Origin: Liriodendron chinense
Lineage: Eukaryota; Streptophyta; Magnoliopsida; Magnoliales; Magnoliaceae
Assembly: GCA_003013855.2 (NCBI GenBank)
Contig: ML058469.1
Coordinates: 4,154,001 to 4,218,000 of the forward strand
Length of the DNA stretch: 64,000 bases
Reading direction: 5' to 3'
Shown here: positions 31,195 through 42,491 of the stretch, one piece after another
Position numbering within the stretch: position 1 is the stretch's first letter
Layout of the letters: each line of letters opens with the position of its first letter
The notes under the pieces: generated by a model
What the model was told of the DNA's origin: nothing
Seen by the model: only the letters and a program-made list of their open reading frames with translations
Databases searched by the model: none
Translations under genes and position numbers: made by a program

Positions 31195-32068
31195 TCTACA
31201 CACACACACACACACACACTGAAGGGAAAAAAAAACAAACAGACAGAAAAGAAAGAAACCTAAAAACTGCTATACAACACGAGACAGACTTGCAGAAACA
31301 GAACAGGGAGCCCACATCACTGCCAATCCAACCTAAGACTGACGAAAAGGAGGATCTGCCTATGAGATTTAGACAGGTAGACCAGTCTGTCAGATCACTG
31401 AAAATATGGGAGGCAACCGTTGAAGACAAAGAAGACAAGTTCTGAAAACAGTGTTGATTTCTTTCACGCCAGATTGCCCAACAAGTGCCCAATCACACCA
31501 ACCATCATCAAACTTTGTAGTCTTTCTGGGGGCAGAACCCATGCCAACCATGAATGAAGCCTTTGATCATGCTAGGCATAACCCAAGGAGCTCTGAATTT
31601 CGTTAAGACTGCTAACCGAACTTCGGATGCAAACTGGCAATGGAGGAAGAGGTGACAAATGGTCTCAGCTTCTGGAAGACAGGGAGCAAACGTTATGAAG
31701 AACAAAGCCGCGCTGTTGGAGAATATCCACTGTTAATATTCTACCACTGGCCAGAATCCAGATGAAAGCTGAAACCTTCAGAGGAGCCTTATAAGTCCAG
31801 TAGAAGGAAGGGAATGGAGGATCTTGATCATCATTGGAGCTTGTAATGATTTTGAAGAAAATCTTGGTAGAGAAGACTCCAGAGGGGGAATGCAACCAAG
31901 ATAAACAGGTAGAGAAGACTCCCACAGCCCTCTTTGACACGCGTACAGTGAGGAACTGCATAGCACTTCTATGACACGAGCTGCATAATAGAATAGATGG
32001 ATTGTAAAGAACTGCATAGTGATCCATAATGAATAGAATCTCTCCCATCGATTTTTTTTTCCAAGGAA

Positions 32069-32247
32069 TGTTGTTTGTAAAAGGTTATGGATTTGGGCCG
32101 TGGATTTGGTTATGGGCCTACAGCCCACTTATTTGTTACCTTTGGATATACTAGTCATTGTATTTAGTGTAGTAGGGGCAATTTTGCCATTTTTGCTTTT
32201 TAGCGCTTAAATATAAAGGATAGAAGGGTAGGGACTCTCTCTATACA
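32069..32247 (+). mobile_element. 5' LTR of a Ty1/copia element
   Basis: A short LTR of about 179 bp begins TGTTGTTTGTAAAAGG and ends CTCTCTATACA. It is followed by the primer site TGGTATCAGAGCCC at 32255-32268. The 3' LTR is not in the window because gypsy-4 interrupts the element at 35849. Confidence 0.7.
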
Positions 32248-33687
32248 AAGTAAATGGTATCAGAGCCCAATTAGAAGTGGTTCGGGCCCTACGATCTTCT
32301 CCATTCCACCCCAAGTTGCTAGATGTAGCTTTAGGGATCTTCTAGAAATGTAGGGGACTGGTCGGGCCTTAAGGGAAAGCACATTGTTATTCTTTTTGTG
32401 CATCGTTCTTCAAGTAGAAGGAAACGCTCACAACAAGGAATGTAGATGCCTTGTTGGATAATGAATGCTTGATAATTTTTTAAGGGTAATGTTTAAAGTT
32501 GTTCGTTTATGTTGGTTGCATTGTGTAAATGCAATATTTATTGAAGATTCCAACCCTTAAAGTCGTGTGCAATGTGGGCATATTTTTCACATGGATTAAA
32601 GTTAGTCTGGACCAAAACTCTCTATGTTATGTGATTTTGGATGTGTAGTTGTGTGAGGATCTTCCTCTAAGATCATCATTCTTCTTTGGCCTTAAAGTCA
32701 ATTGTTGAATGTTGTTGGAACCAAAAAGTGTGGTTGGTAGTTCCTCATCTCTTGTGGAAATACAGGGACCCTCTTCAATGCATCAATAACCTCTATAAAG
32801 TTGAATGGGAAGAATTATCTTTTATGGGCCAAGTCTGTCGAAGTATTCCTCTTAGCCCGCGAAAAAGATCAGTTCCTCACGAATCCTAAACCGTATGAAT
32901 CTGACCCTAAATACAAACAATGGATGCGGGAGGATGCAAAGATTCAATCATGGTTGTGTGATAGTATGAAGTTTGAAGTGTAACTCTAATCTGGTATTCT
33001 TAAACACAGCTAAAGATGTCTAGGACACTATAAAGAGATGTACTCCTCGGAACAAAATATTTCTCATGTATATCAATTATATGAGATCTTTTCTTTCCAA
33101 AAAGGGGAAAGGCCCCTTGGTGAGTACTTCGCAAAATTTATTGGAATGAGAAGAGCTATTCATATATCATCCTATTACCTCAGATGTCACTCTCATGAAG
33201 AAACAATGGAAAGATATGAAAGTAGTAAAACTTTTGTCTGGACTACCAAAAGAGTACCAATCAGATTTTGGGAGGAACCTCTATTCCTTCAGTAATAAAG
33301 GTTTATGGAAGACTTCAGCAAGTCTCTTTGACAAGTTACTTCGACAATGTTCAGGCTAATGCATCTGCTAAAACTGTATTAGAATTCATCCAATCATTCT
33401 AGTTCATGTGGAAGACGTGGTGGACGTGTTAGACATTGTATTCACCATGATAGTAGAGGTGGTAGATTCCCAGGGGAAGGTAGAGGCAGTTGTGGTGGTC
33501 AAGGTAACTATACGTGTACTCATTATGACCTAGAAAATCATATTGTGGATTTTTCTTGGGATCTACATGGAAAACCCCAAGGGCTAATCAAGTTTTATGA
33601 TGGAGGATGCTTCTTCTGATGGTAAACCCACTACTCTTGCTTCATCGAATTCTAGTGGTCATCATATCAGTGTTTTGCAATTACGGG

Positions 33688-34446
33688 CAAGGTATTCTGT
33701 ATCGGTAATGGTAGTCGTAACGGTCACCATCGTTACCGATACAGGTATCGGCCGTAACAACCGATACAGGAATGTAATGACAATTAGAACTCCCGCAACG
33801 GTTTAAAAAATCCTAAAATTTTCAGGACATATTTAGAAAATTCAAAATAATGTAAATATTCCAAATATGTCTTCATTTTTTGTTTTGAACATGTTTATGG
33901 TAGCATAACAGTCCACTCTTTGGTTAGAGTATTGTATCTGGTTGTCTAGTGAATTTATGAACATGGTTACGTCATGTCTCTAATATTTACACATCACAAT
34001 CAAGCATTAGAACTAGAAATTAGTAAAAAATGAATAAATACCGCCTTTTCGATTTTTGCAAAAAGGCCCTAGGAACTCCTATTTACCCAGATCACTTAAA
34101 TCTAAATTTTTAATCCTAAAAACTATAGTAAGAGTGGTTGAAATCTGTTGTAGAATAATCATGAAAAGTTTCTAGAATGAAAAAAGTGAAGAAAAAAAAT
34201 CAAGAGAAAAATGGATTTAAATATAAAAAGTTGTCGTTTTTCGACCGTTACGAGGTAATGGTCGTTACGCCCTGTAGCAGCCGTTACAGTGGCTTACTGT
34301 TATAGCCCCTATAAGCCCTCATAATAGCTGATACAGTCCAAAAAAACCAACTGCCCCGTTTCGCCCCTGTATCACGTAACGGTCATGGTCGTTACTTATA
34401 CGTATCAGCCTTCACGACCGTATTGTAACAGATAAAGAACACCTTG
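33688..34446. mobile_element. Non-autonomous hAT, family A (759 bp)
   Basis: The ends CAAGGTATTCTGTATCGG and the inverted CAAGGTGTTCTTTATC match the ends of hAT A. The flanks ATTACGGG and ATTACAAG share six of eight bases. Both subterminal regions are GTAACGG/CCGTTAC/GTATCGG words (33700-33800, 34240-34430). The middle keeps the block TTTTGAACATGTTTATGG and GTCCACTCTTTGGT shared with hAT A. It is inserted in the copia gag-pol. Confidence 0.85.
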
Positions 34447-35106
34447 ATTACAAGAGGAATATACGCATTCTCTATCTTTTAGTGGCTCTACATCCAACAA
34501 TGCTCCCTCCACCTCTACAAGCACTTTGGCTCAATCAAGTAAAGCATGTCTTTTGTCATCTTCTTCCTCCTCTTGGATCATCGACTCTGAGGCGTCCAAT
34601 CATATCTCTAGTAATCGTAATTCCTTTTTTTTTTCTTTTTTTTTTAGAGGCATAATTTCTTCTCTTCTTTTAAATGTGTTTCATTAAATGTGTCTGTTAC
34701 TTTAGCTAATGGTAACATATCTAATGTCATTAGAGGTGAAATTGCTCAACATAATGCATCAGTCTCCTCACAATACGAGATGTTATGGAAAAAAAAAAAA
34801 AAAAATTTCTATATGCACCCAAGCTTCCATTTAGCCTTTAATCTGTAAGTAAACTAACAAAGCCTTTAAATTGTTTCATATCATTCTTTCCTTCTTATTA
34901 TGTGTTCTAGGACCTCAACACTGGCAGGACGATTGGTGGAGGTCGTAAGATGAATGAACTGTACTGCTTGGAGAGAGAACCAATAGATGCGACAGTGCTT
35001 CCTGCATATTCGGCAATTTAATGGCATCGTCGTTTGGGACATCCCTCTTTGCAAAATCTAGAGGCATTGATTCCATCTCTTCTCAAGTTGTCAAAGTTGT
35101 ATTGTG

Positions 35107-35405
35107 AAGCATGCGAGCTGAGTAAACAACGTAGAGTCCATTTTCCCTCTAGAATTGATTCAAGAAGTGATGTTTCATTTAAATTAGTCCATAGTGATGT
35201 GTGGGGATAGCATGCGAGCTAAGTAAACAACATAGAGTTCATTTTCCCTCTAGAATTGATTCAAGAAGTGATGTTTCGTTTAAATTAGTCCATAGTGATA
35301 TGTGGGGACCGACTCGAGTCCTTAGTTTATTAAGTTTTAGATACTTTGTTATCTTTATTGATGATTAGTTTATTAGCTTTTAGATACTTTGTTATCTTTA
35401 TTAAT
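35107..35405 (+). repeat. Two successive tandem duplications inside the copia integrase start
   Basis: A block of about 102 bp (GCATGCGAGCTGAGTAAACA ... ATGTGTGGGGA) at 35107-35207 is repeated at 35209-35310. Immediately after, an approximately 45-bp block (TTTTAGATACTTTGTTATCT) at about 35334-35369 is repeated at 35378-35405. Both are imperfect. Copia elements do not normally carry this. Confidence 0.85.
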
Positions 35406-35848
35406 GATTACTCTAGAATGACATGGTTATATTTAATAAAGCATAGGTTAGAAGTCTTTAATGTATTCAGAATTTTTAATGAACTAAATAATCAATTTTG
35501 TGCAAAATTGTGTATGTTCAAGTCAAATAATACCCTATAATTCATTTATAAAGAGTTTCAGACCCATTTAGAAAGTTAGAGCATTATCCATCAAACCTAC
35601 ACCCCAACAAAATGGGTTGGTTGGGCATCAAAATAGAAAATCTATTGGAAATTACTCAAGCCTTAATATTAAAAATGAATGTTCCACAGATCTTCTAGGT
35701 GATGCAGTTCTTATTGCAAGTCATTTAGTCAATAGTATGCCTTCATCAGTTTGAGATAGCAAAACACCATTCTCTATGATGTTCCTTAATCAACCAATCT
35801 TATGTGTTCCTCCTAGAGTATTTAGTTGTACATGCTTTGCTCATATAT

Positions 35849-36375
35849 TGACGCAGGGAAGGACATGATGAGGTTGATCACCGTCTTCCTCAGAGGATAA
35901 ATACCTTGAATCCACAAGAGAATTCTCGAATTCACGAGAAGAGAAATGACGAGAGTCGGATTTTGATTGAATAATATAAAGATTAACCCTAAAACGAGTT
36001 TAAGAGACATCAAATACTCTAAACAAAACCCTAGAAACGGATCAAAAGAGTCCTAATCAAAACAGGAAAGAAATCAGAGAAAACGCGCCAATCTATGTCG
36101 CCCATCAACCAGACTCAATTTGTCGGTTCAATCGGTCGATCAGTCGAAATGGCTAGAAATCGTCCAGAGAGTTCGACCCCCTCTTCTGTGGAATTTTAGA
36201 ATACTTCGATCAGTCGATCAGGGGTATCAACCGATTGAAAATGCCAAAATTTTTCCAGAGACAAAACTAGATTTTCTGGATTTTCTGGCAAGCGTTCGAT
36301 CGGTCGACCAGGTTGTTCGACCGCTCGAACTATATGTCGACTGTCGATTCTTCTTGGGGTCGGGCTCCTTCCTTC
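35849..36375 (-). mobile_element. 3' LTR of gypsy-4 (upper border approximate)
   Basis: The LTR ends at plus-strand TGACGCAGGGAAGG. The other border lies before a purine-rich (minus strand) tract near 36345-36380. It contains repeated GATCGGTCGA/TCGATCAGTCGA words at 36120-36330. The border is not confirmed by a second LTR. Confidence 0.55.
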
Positions 36376-36379
36376 AGTC

Positions 36380-37236
36380 ATCCTCGCCATGAATGAATCC
36401 ATCCTCGCCATGAATGAATCCACGACCCGTTCTACATCAGTCCCCTCCACTTCAAAAGAATTCATCCTCGAGTTATCTTCCAGATTCGGTTCATAATATT
36501 CGTACAAGTCCGCGACATTGAATGTGCATGAGATCTCCATGTCGTTCGGAAGATCAACAGCATAGGCATTGTCATTGATCTTATGGAGGATAGGTATCAG
36601 TCAAATCTTCTTGTTCTTCAGCTCATTGTACGTTTCGGTCGGAAATCTTTCTTTACGTAAATGAACCATCACATTGTCGCCCACCTCGAATACCTTCAGG
36701 CACCAATGTTTGTCAACCAGCTCCTTGTATTTGTCATTAGAAGCTTACAACTTGGCTTGATCATAAGCGTGAATGCCAATGATTCGGTCCGCCATATGTC
36801 TGCAGCAACACTCACGCCTGAAAGCTTGGCAAAGGAACCCAATCAAGCGTATGTCGAGGCACTCGTCCGTACACAATCTCAAACGGGGACTCGCCGATGG
36901 AACGGTTTAGCATGTTCCTCCTGAGCCAAGGCTAAATCGCATTACTTCGATTTATCCCTGGAGATGCACCGAATGAGGTTTCCAAGCATTCGATTCACCA
37001 CCTTAGTTTTCTCATCTGTCTACAGATGATACGCATTGCTGAATTGAAGTTGGGAGTCAAATCGCTTCCACAAAGTTCTCCAAAAATAACTGAGAAACTT
37101 CGTGTCACGATCAGATGTGATAGATTTAGGGACACTATGTAGCCGCACAACCTCTCGAAAGAACAGATTCGCAACATATGTAGCATCAAGGGTCTTCTTG
37201 CACAGAATAAAGTGCGTCATCTTAAAAAATTTGTCT
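36380..37236 (-). pseudogene. gypsy-4 integrase C-terminal half and tail
   Basis: The minus strand from 37236 continues an integrase core: KFFKMTHFILCKKT, then PKSITSDRDTKFLSYFW with the second catalytic Asp. Where the third catalytic residue belongs, the sequence reads AYHL*TDEKTKVVNR, so there is a stop and Lys in place of the catalytic Glu. The tail near 36540-36440 has TFNVADLYEYYEP and EDNSRMNSF, typical of the end of such polyproteins. I saw no chromodomain here. Confidence 0.8.
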
Positions 37237-38071
37237 ACCACAACCAAGGTGTCCCGTAGCGGTATCGGTGGGCGTAACGGTGCCCACCGTTTCCGATACG
37301 GATACGGGCCGTATCGGCCAATACCCCCCCATAACGATCCAATTTTTTTTTTTTTTTGCCAAAAAATTCTTAAAAAATATGGATTAAATCCAGAAAATTC
37401 CAAACATCCCAAATATGCATTCATTTATAATTTTGAACATGTTTATGATGGTGAAGCGGTCTACTCTTTGGTGAGAAAGCTGTATCGGGCTGTCTGATGA
37501 ATTTATGAAGCTGATAACCTGAAATTAACTGCAAAACTTATAAATTCAAATTTCTAGCTGTCTATATTATAAGTAACACATATTATCCAACGTTTAAACC
37601 AGAATTTTTTTTTGAAAAAAATGATTTTCCCTAATTTTCAAAATTATTCCGAAATTAATCCAAAATTAAAAAAATACAAAAAAAAATAGCAAACCATGTG
37701 CATAATCTATAAAATGCACATGATTATATTCTATTATAAGTAACACATGTTATCCAACCTTTAAACCAGAATTTTTTTTTGAAAAAAATGATTTTCCCTA
37801 ATTTTCAAAATTATTCCGAAATTAATCCAAAATTAAAAAAATACAAAAAAAATAGCAAATCATGTGCATAATCTTGAAATACACATTTTAACATTTTAAA
37901 ATGGCTAGAACATCATATTAAGGTGGAAAAAAAACGATTAGAGGAAGAAAAATGTATAAATATCTATTTTCGAATTTCTTCGAAAAATGGCTCACGGAGC
38001 TTCGATTCATTCAAATCTTAGAAATTGGTCATTTTAATTCTCCAAAATAGACTAATTGTGGTCGTTTTTAG

Positions 38072-38761
38072 TAGTGTTCGCAGTATCGGTTTCGCGTTAC
38101 GTTTCACACCCTTGGGATACAAATACATATTGCGTATCAGTGGGAAATATCGGTTGTATCGCGGAATGTATCGTACTTTTTGGGAAACATGGGGAAACAT
38201 TGGGAAATTGATTGAATTTTTCAATGAAACTTCAGGGATTGTTAAAATGGACCTCAATACACACATTTAAATCATAATATGTATAAAAAAAAAGTCCACA
38301 TAATGGAGTTCCTTTGTAAAAGGATCCTAAGCTATGCGCTATCTGACTGAATTAATGCAACTATTGTTTAAATTGATTCCATAATATATACAAATGTAAC
38401 AAAACATTAATATAAACACAACCAATGCATTGACAAAGTAAAACAAGCAAGAGAGTTGAGAAATATTCTAGTTTTGACTGAATGAGTATTCTCCAAATGC
38501 AGTTTTGACTATTGAACTTCAACGCGATGCAAGCTATCCTATATGGCCTAGATCTATATGAGGATTCAATAAAATCTAGAAAATAGCTAACTGGACTCAA
38601 CAAACTATGACCCCTACGCAGAGTCGGAATGCGAGTTTTTTTTTTTTTAGGGAGGAGAAGCTAGAAGAAAATCAAAAAAAAAAAAAAAAAAAAGTCATTT
38701 TACAAAATGGGGACTCTTGTGTCTAACCGATATAGTAAAATAGGCTGATCTGTAAACACTA
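38072..38761. mobile_element. Non-autonomous hAT, family H (TAGTGTT ends)
   Basis: It starts TAGTGTTCGCAGTATCGG and ends CTGTAAACACTA, with the perfect 8-bp duplication GTTTTTAG at 38064-38071 and 38762-38769. The left region (CACCCTTGGGATAC, GGTTGTATCGCG, GGGAAACATTGGGAAATTG, TTTTTCAATGAAACTTCA) matches the inverted right part of 41247-41971. No coding capacity. Confidence 0.9.
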
Positions 38762-38929
38762 GTTTTTAGCAAAAGAATAGATTAGAAAAGAAATGGAAAA
38801 AGAAGTGTGAAAAAATAAAAAAACATCAGATTTATATAAATAAATAAAAAAAACTAGCCGTTTTCCGACCATTACGAGGGGCGTAACGGCCGTTTTGGCC
38901 GTTACGCCCCCCGTAACGACCGTTACGGG

Positions 38930-39435
38930 TAGGGCTGTAAATGGGTCAGTGGACCCGATGGGGTACCCGGACCCAACCCATTTAGACCCGACCCAGACCC
39001 GACCCATTTGTTAAATGGTACGGGTCTGGGTCAAAGAATAGACCCATTTGTTAAACGGGTCTGGGTCTGGTTTCCCTTATATTAGGCCCGACCCGAACCC
39101 ATTTAGTAAGTGGGCGGGTTTGGTCTATGTTTCAAGGGACCCGTCCAACCTAGACCCATCCAGACCCGGTTTTTAAGTCTTGTAAAATGCTTGCATACTC
39201 GATCCAGACCCGGACCCATTAGACCCGACCCATTTATAAATGGGTCTGGGTGGATCTCCTTCTACCAGACCCGGACCCATTTATAAATGGGTCTGATGGG
39301 TTGACTCGGACCCGACCCTGACCCGCCCATTTAGTAAAAGGGTCTGGGTCTAAAATTTGGACCCAGACCCGTTTAGTAAATGGGCGGGTCTGGTTTTGGC
39401 TAAACCCGCCCCGAACCCGACCATTTACAGCCCTA
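38930..39435. mobile_element. Non-autonomous hAT with TAGGGCTGTAAATGGGTC ends and GACCC-rich body
   Basis: The terminal inverted repeats TAGGGCTGTAAATGGG/CCATTTACAGCCCTA and the perfect 8-bp duplication GTTACGGG (38922-38929, 39436-39443) are clear. The whole 506-bp body is permutations of GACCCGACCCATTTA and its complement GGGTCTGGGTC. Elements with TAGGGCTGT ends are known as small hATs in plants. It sits inside the hAT derivative 37245-39521. Confidence 0.92.
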
Positions 39436-39529
39436 GTTACGGGTCAAAATTTTGGGGGTCCCCGTTTTGGACCCCGTATCGCATAACGGCTTCAGCCGTT
39501 TAACCGTTTTGGCACACCTTGACCACAAC

Positions 39530-39869
39530 GAACACTGAATCCATGCCACGCTAGGTCCGCAGAAGAACGAGCACAAAATCCATGGATAAATCCTCCCACA
39601 GGCCGTCAGGTATAGCCAATGGAGTGTATAAGCTCGTGTTCTAAGACTGCCCCTTAAATGCCTGACACGTGTGGCATCGCTGCACCGCCTTGCCAACGTC
39701 TCGTTTCAGCTACGGCCAATAATATCATTCCTCCACCAGAGCTATAGTCTTGTCTCGCCCTAGGTGACCGTCGAGGCCACTTTTATGCAGCTCTTGGATA
39801 ATGCGCTCCCGCAAGGAACTCCGTAAGATGCATAATTGATTCCCTTTGAAGAGGAAACCATCCTAAATG
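39530..39869 (-). pseudogene. gypsy-4 integrase N-terminal part (zinc-binding region)
   Basis: The minus strand from 39864 encodes DGFLFKGNQLCILRSSLRER, then ELHKSGLDGHLGRDKT, the HHCC-type RCHTCQAFKGQ, and LYTPLAIPDGLWEDLSMDFV with the first catalytic Asp, ending at the hAT insertion. It contains stops (WP*LKRD, FKGQS*N, LLRT*RG). Confidence 0.85.
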
Positions 39870-42486
39870 TGTATTAGTGCACTTTTCTGTGGCATACTAG
39901 TGCACCTTGTTTGTCAATCACTTAGGTTAGTGAGTCTAGTATCGGTTGAGCTTAATAAAGACGAAGACCGAAGACTCAAGCGGACCTACTACATCAAGGA
40001 AGAAAAAACAGGTAAAAGAGATGCCTTGGTGAGCCTTGAACCTCGACCAAAACCATAACCTCTAAATGACCATGACCATTAGGCATACCCTTAGTCATCT
40101 TAGATTGGCCTTAGGTGTCCCAAAAGATCACAAAAACTATGGCCAAGAGGTTGCATGATCAGCTGTAAAACATAACCGAGAAAATAGCAGTTTTCATGCA
40201 CTAGACCAGTCGTCTGACCGGTCGGCAGATGGCCTACATTGGACAACAACCAAATGTGAATATTAAACTGTCTAAGGGCTTAATTCATCCGGTCGGCCGG
40301 TCTATCCGACTAGTCGGCGACCGATCTATAATGGACAACAACCATTTCATCCCTGGCCACTTAATACGACCGGTCAGACAAAGCCGTTTTATAGCCGTTG
40401 GGGGCTTTTTCATATATAGGCTTGGCTCGATTTAAGGGGTAAGAAGAGGGATTTTGAGAGGATAGAAGCCACCATTGTTGGAAATCATTTGAGGCTCATT
40501 CCTAACCTTTACAAGACATCTTCCTTGTAATTTAAACACAATAATAAAGCATTCTAAGCTCAAAGAAGAAGATGATTTTGCCTCTTTTTTATCTCTAGAG
40601 TATGAATCTTTCTTGATAATCATATCCTTATCCAAAGCTCTAAGATGAGATCTTTATAATTGAGCAACTCTAGGCAACCCATTCACATTAGTTGTAGAGT
40701 TCTCAAACCTACCCTCTTATCACCTTTGGCATCTCAAAGGCATCAATTGCAAGGTGATTGATCAAGTGCAGCTGAGGCATTGGCGATGCAGTGGCAACAC
40801 GATTGGGGGAGCAAGGGAAGCTGATTAAAGCACAGGAGAGTGGAGATCAAACAACCCGAAGCGGTGTTGAATAAGGGGGCCATCCGACAAGAAAGGTTGT
40901 CTTTGTTGAGTCCATCCACTCAATTCCCTGTGGGAGTTGAGTATAAAGTTTGTTTGTCAAACTCGAACTAGGATCGTTAGCCGATCCTTGGCATGTTTGT
41001 CGGGCCTAAACATCTAAGGATGTTTGTCGTTCCTTGGCATGTCTGTCAAGCCTAAACTAGTCTCAAGGGAGATCCTCCGACGCAGGAGTGAACGTGCGTC
41101 GGGTTGAGAGTTAGCCTTGTCCAAAAACTCCGTTTATGGTTGAGAGGTGAACCGGTAAAACCTCCGTGTAAAGGTTGAGAGGTGAACCTCATTTAAAACC
41201 TCCGATAGTGAATGCCGATGTGCTCAATGGGGTTGAGTACTTAAACCAGTGTTTTAAATATCGACGATATCGGTCGATATATCGCACGATATATCTTATA
41301 TCCCACCTTTGCGATACGAAACACACAAGTAGTGCGATATATCCCATAGGTTCAATCCAATGAGCATTTTCGATCCTTTTCTTCTTCTGTAAATCATGTT
41401 AAATCAATGTCAAATTGTTACAAATATACGACTTTTCATGTTTGCTTGAAAAATTATGAATTGGAAGCTTCGATTTCGAGATTTGGAGGAGATGGGCCGA
41501 GTTGCAGGAAATTGAAAAAATTAAAAACTTTCAATTTCTCGCAAATCAATTGCAATCTTTATGTCCAAACATAAAATCAAACATGTATGTAACCTAGTCT
41601 AGTGATTCTTTTTTTGCTTTTGAATGCTTGTGTTTCCACACGTCTTCTTACATTTATAAATTATATAAATAGACTTTGAATATACTTGCATCAATTCAGT
41701 TAGACTGCACACAGATTAGGACCCCATATAAAGAAAACCTATTATGTGCACTTGTTTTTTGTAATGTTTTGAATTCTAAGTGTGTATTGATGTCTTTTTT
41801 AACAATCATTGAAGTTTCATTGAAAAATCCGACCAATTTCCCAATGTTCTCCATGTTTCCAACAACAGTGATACATTACGCGATACAACCGATATATCCC
41901 ATGCGATAACCGATACGTATCCGTATCCCAAGGGTGCGACATGTAACGTAATACCGATATTTCAAACATTGACTTAAACTAGGAGTGGAGTAGACCCAAA
42001 GTCGAACCACTATAGATGCTTGTGTTTGTGATTGAATTGAGCACATTGTTATCTTAGCATCGTATGTTTGATTGTTAATTATGAATGCTTGATAGGAATG
42101 TATACTAGGCACTAGATAGGCACATCCACACATAAGATGTACTTTCACTTAGTAATGTAGACTTGAGCTCATTGATCCATTCTCATAAGTCTACATAGGT
42201 TGCATAGATTAGGAGCTTGAGTAGTTAAATCATTTGATTATCTATACATGCTTAGGTTAAGTTGTTTAATTGCTAATTACATGCTAGTCTTGTGATTGGA
42301 CCCACTTAGGCTTGGAAGCTGAAGTGTTCTTGCTTACTTCGTTTAATTTGATAAAATTGTTAAGTAGACGAAAAGAATTTTAAAAAGTCTTAATCACCCC
42401 CCCCCCCCCCCCCCCAGGACTTAGCCATAATTCTAGTTGCTCTCTAAGCTTCCACACGCATACGCCTCTACAAGTGTGTTGATCCA
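39870..42486. mobile_element. Solo LTR in gypsy-4, carrying a small hAT
   Basis: Ends TGTATTAGTGCAC ... GTGTTGATCCA and the 5-bp duplication AAATG (39865-39869, 42487-42491) define it. About 1.9 kb remain after removing the nested hAT (41247-41979). It has CATATATAGG near 40414, GACCGGTCGG/CGGCCGGTC words at 40205-40380 and a C-run at about 42397-42416. No gag or pol is seen. Confidence 0.82.
41247..41971. mobile_element. Non-autonomous hAT, family H (725 bp)
   Basis: It starts CAGTGTTTTAAATATCG and ends CCGATATTTCAAACATTG. A perfect 8-bp duplication, ACTTAAAC, lies at 41239-41246 and 41972-41979. The ends are built of CGATATATCG and GATACGTATCC words. The interior is shared with 38072-38761 and, in the TTCAATGAAACTT/GGGAAACA block, with family B/D. 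Confidence 0.93.
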
Positions 42487-42491
42487 AAATG

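Larger units (their letters stand above)
30684..31922 (-). mobile_element. 5'-truncated L1-type LINE with 13-bp duplication
   Basis: The target duplication CACAGCCCTCTTT is perfect (30671-30683, 31923-31935). The plus-strand start is T-rich, so the 3' end lies left. The minus strand from about 31860 to 31450 encodes the LINE end: FFKIITSSNDDQ, PPFPSFYWTYKAPLKVSAF, a knuckle-like block with ETICHLFLHCQF, and WAIWRERNQHCFQN. A hairpin MITE and microsatellites sit in its 3' UTR. It is frame-broken. Confidence 0.88.
30246..32036. repeat. Three tandem ~175-bp repeats, the third split by a LINE
   Basis: Units at about 30246-30420, 30423-30600 and 30617-30683 plus 31936-32036 share, in order, GGTTTTTGG-like, GGTGGTCCACCAGATCA, CCATGCATGTTT, GTGAGGAACTGCATAGTACTT and GATGGAT words. 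A poly-C run (about 30591-30616) sits between units two and three. The function is unknown. Bases 29906-30245 are unassigned. Confidence 0.75.
32255..35848 (+). pseudogene. Ty1/copia gag-pol remnant
   Basis: Pieces in the expected order: a gag N-terminus (LNGKNYLLWAKSVEVFLLAR) at about 32797-32983; a gag middle at 33038-33295; a zinc knuckle near 33515-33580 where some Cys positions are lost (CTHYDLENH...DFSWD); a GAG-pre-integrase block (WHRRLGHPSLQNLE) at about 35022-35060; integrase start (FKLVHSDVWG) at about 35180 and 35285; and the integrase core region (FVIFINDYSRMTWLY) at 35355-35430, decaying to FGCTCF-like sequence by 35840. Stops and frameshifts are frequent. A hAT element (33688-34446) is inserted. 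Reverse transcriptase is not seen; the frame is cut by gypsy-4. Confidence 0.85.
37245..39521. mobile_element. hAT family A deletion derivative in gypsy-4 integrase
   Basis: The ends CAAGGTGTCCCGTAGCGG and CCGTTTTGGCACACCTTG match hAT A. The perfect 8-bp duplication ACCACAAC lies at 37237-37244 and 39522-39529; removing the element rejoins FVVVDKFFKM in the integrase. The left 600 bp and two of the approximately 162-bp repeat units are kept and the whole transposase is gone. Two further hATs are nested inside (38072-38761, 38930-39435). Without them it is about 1.07 kb. Confidence 0.95.

Noticed and set aside
29906..32068. Search for the missing SEC10 N-terminal exons just upstream of the FNRG exon
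   Set aside because: Minus-strand frames here show only tandem repeats and LINE sequence; none carries plant SEC10 blocks, so no exon is called.
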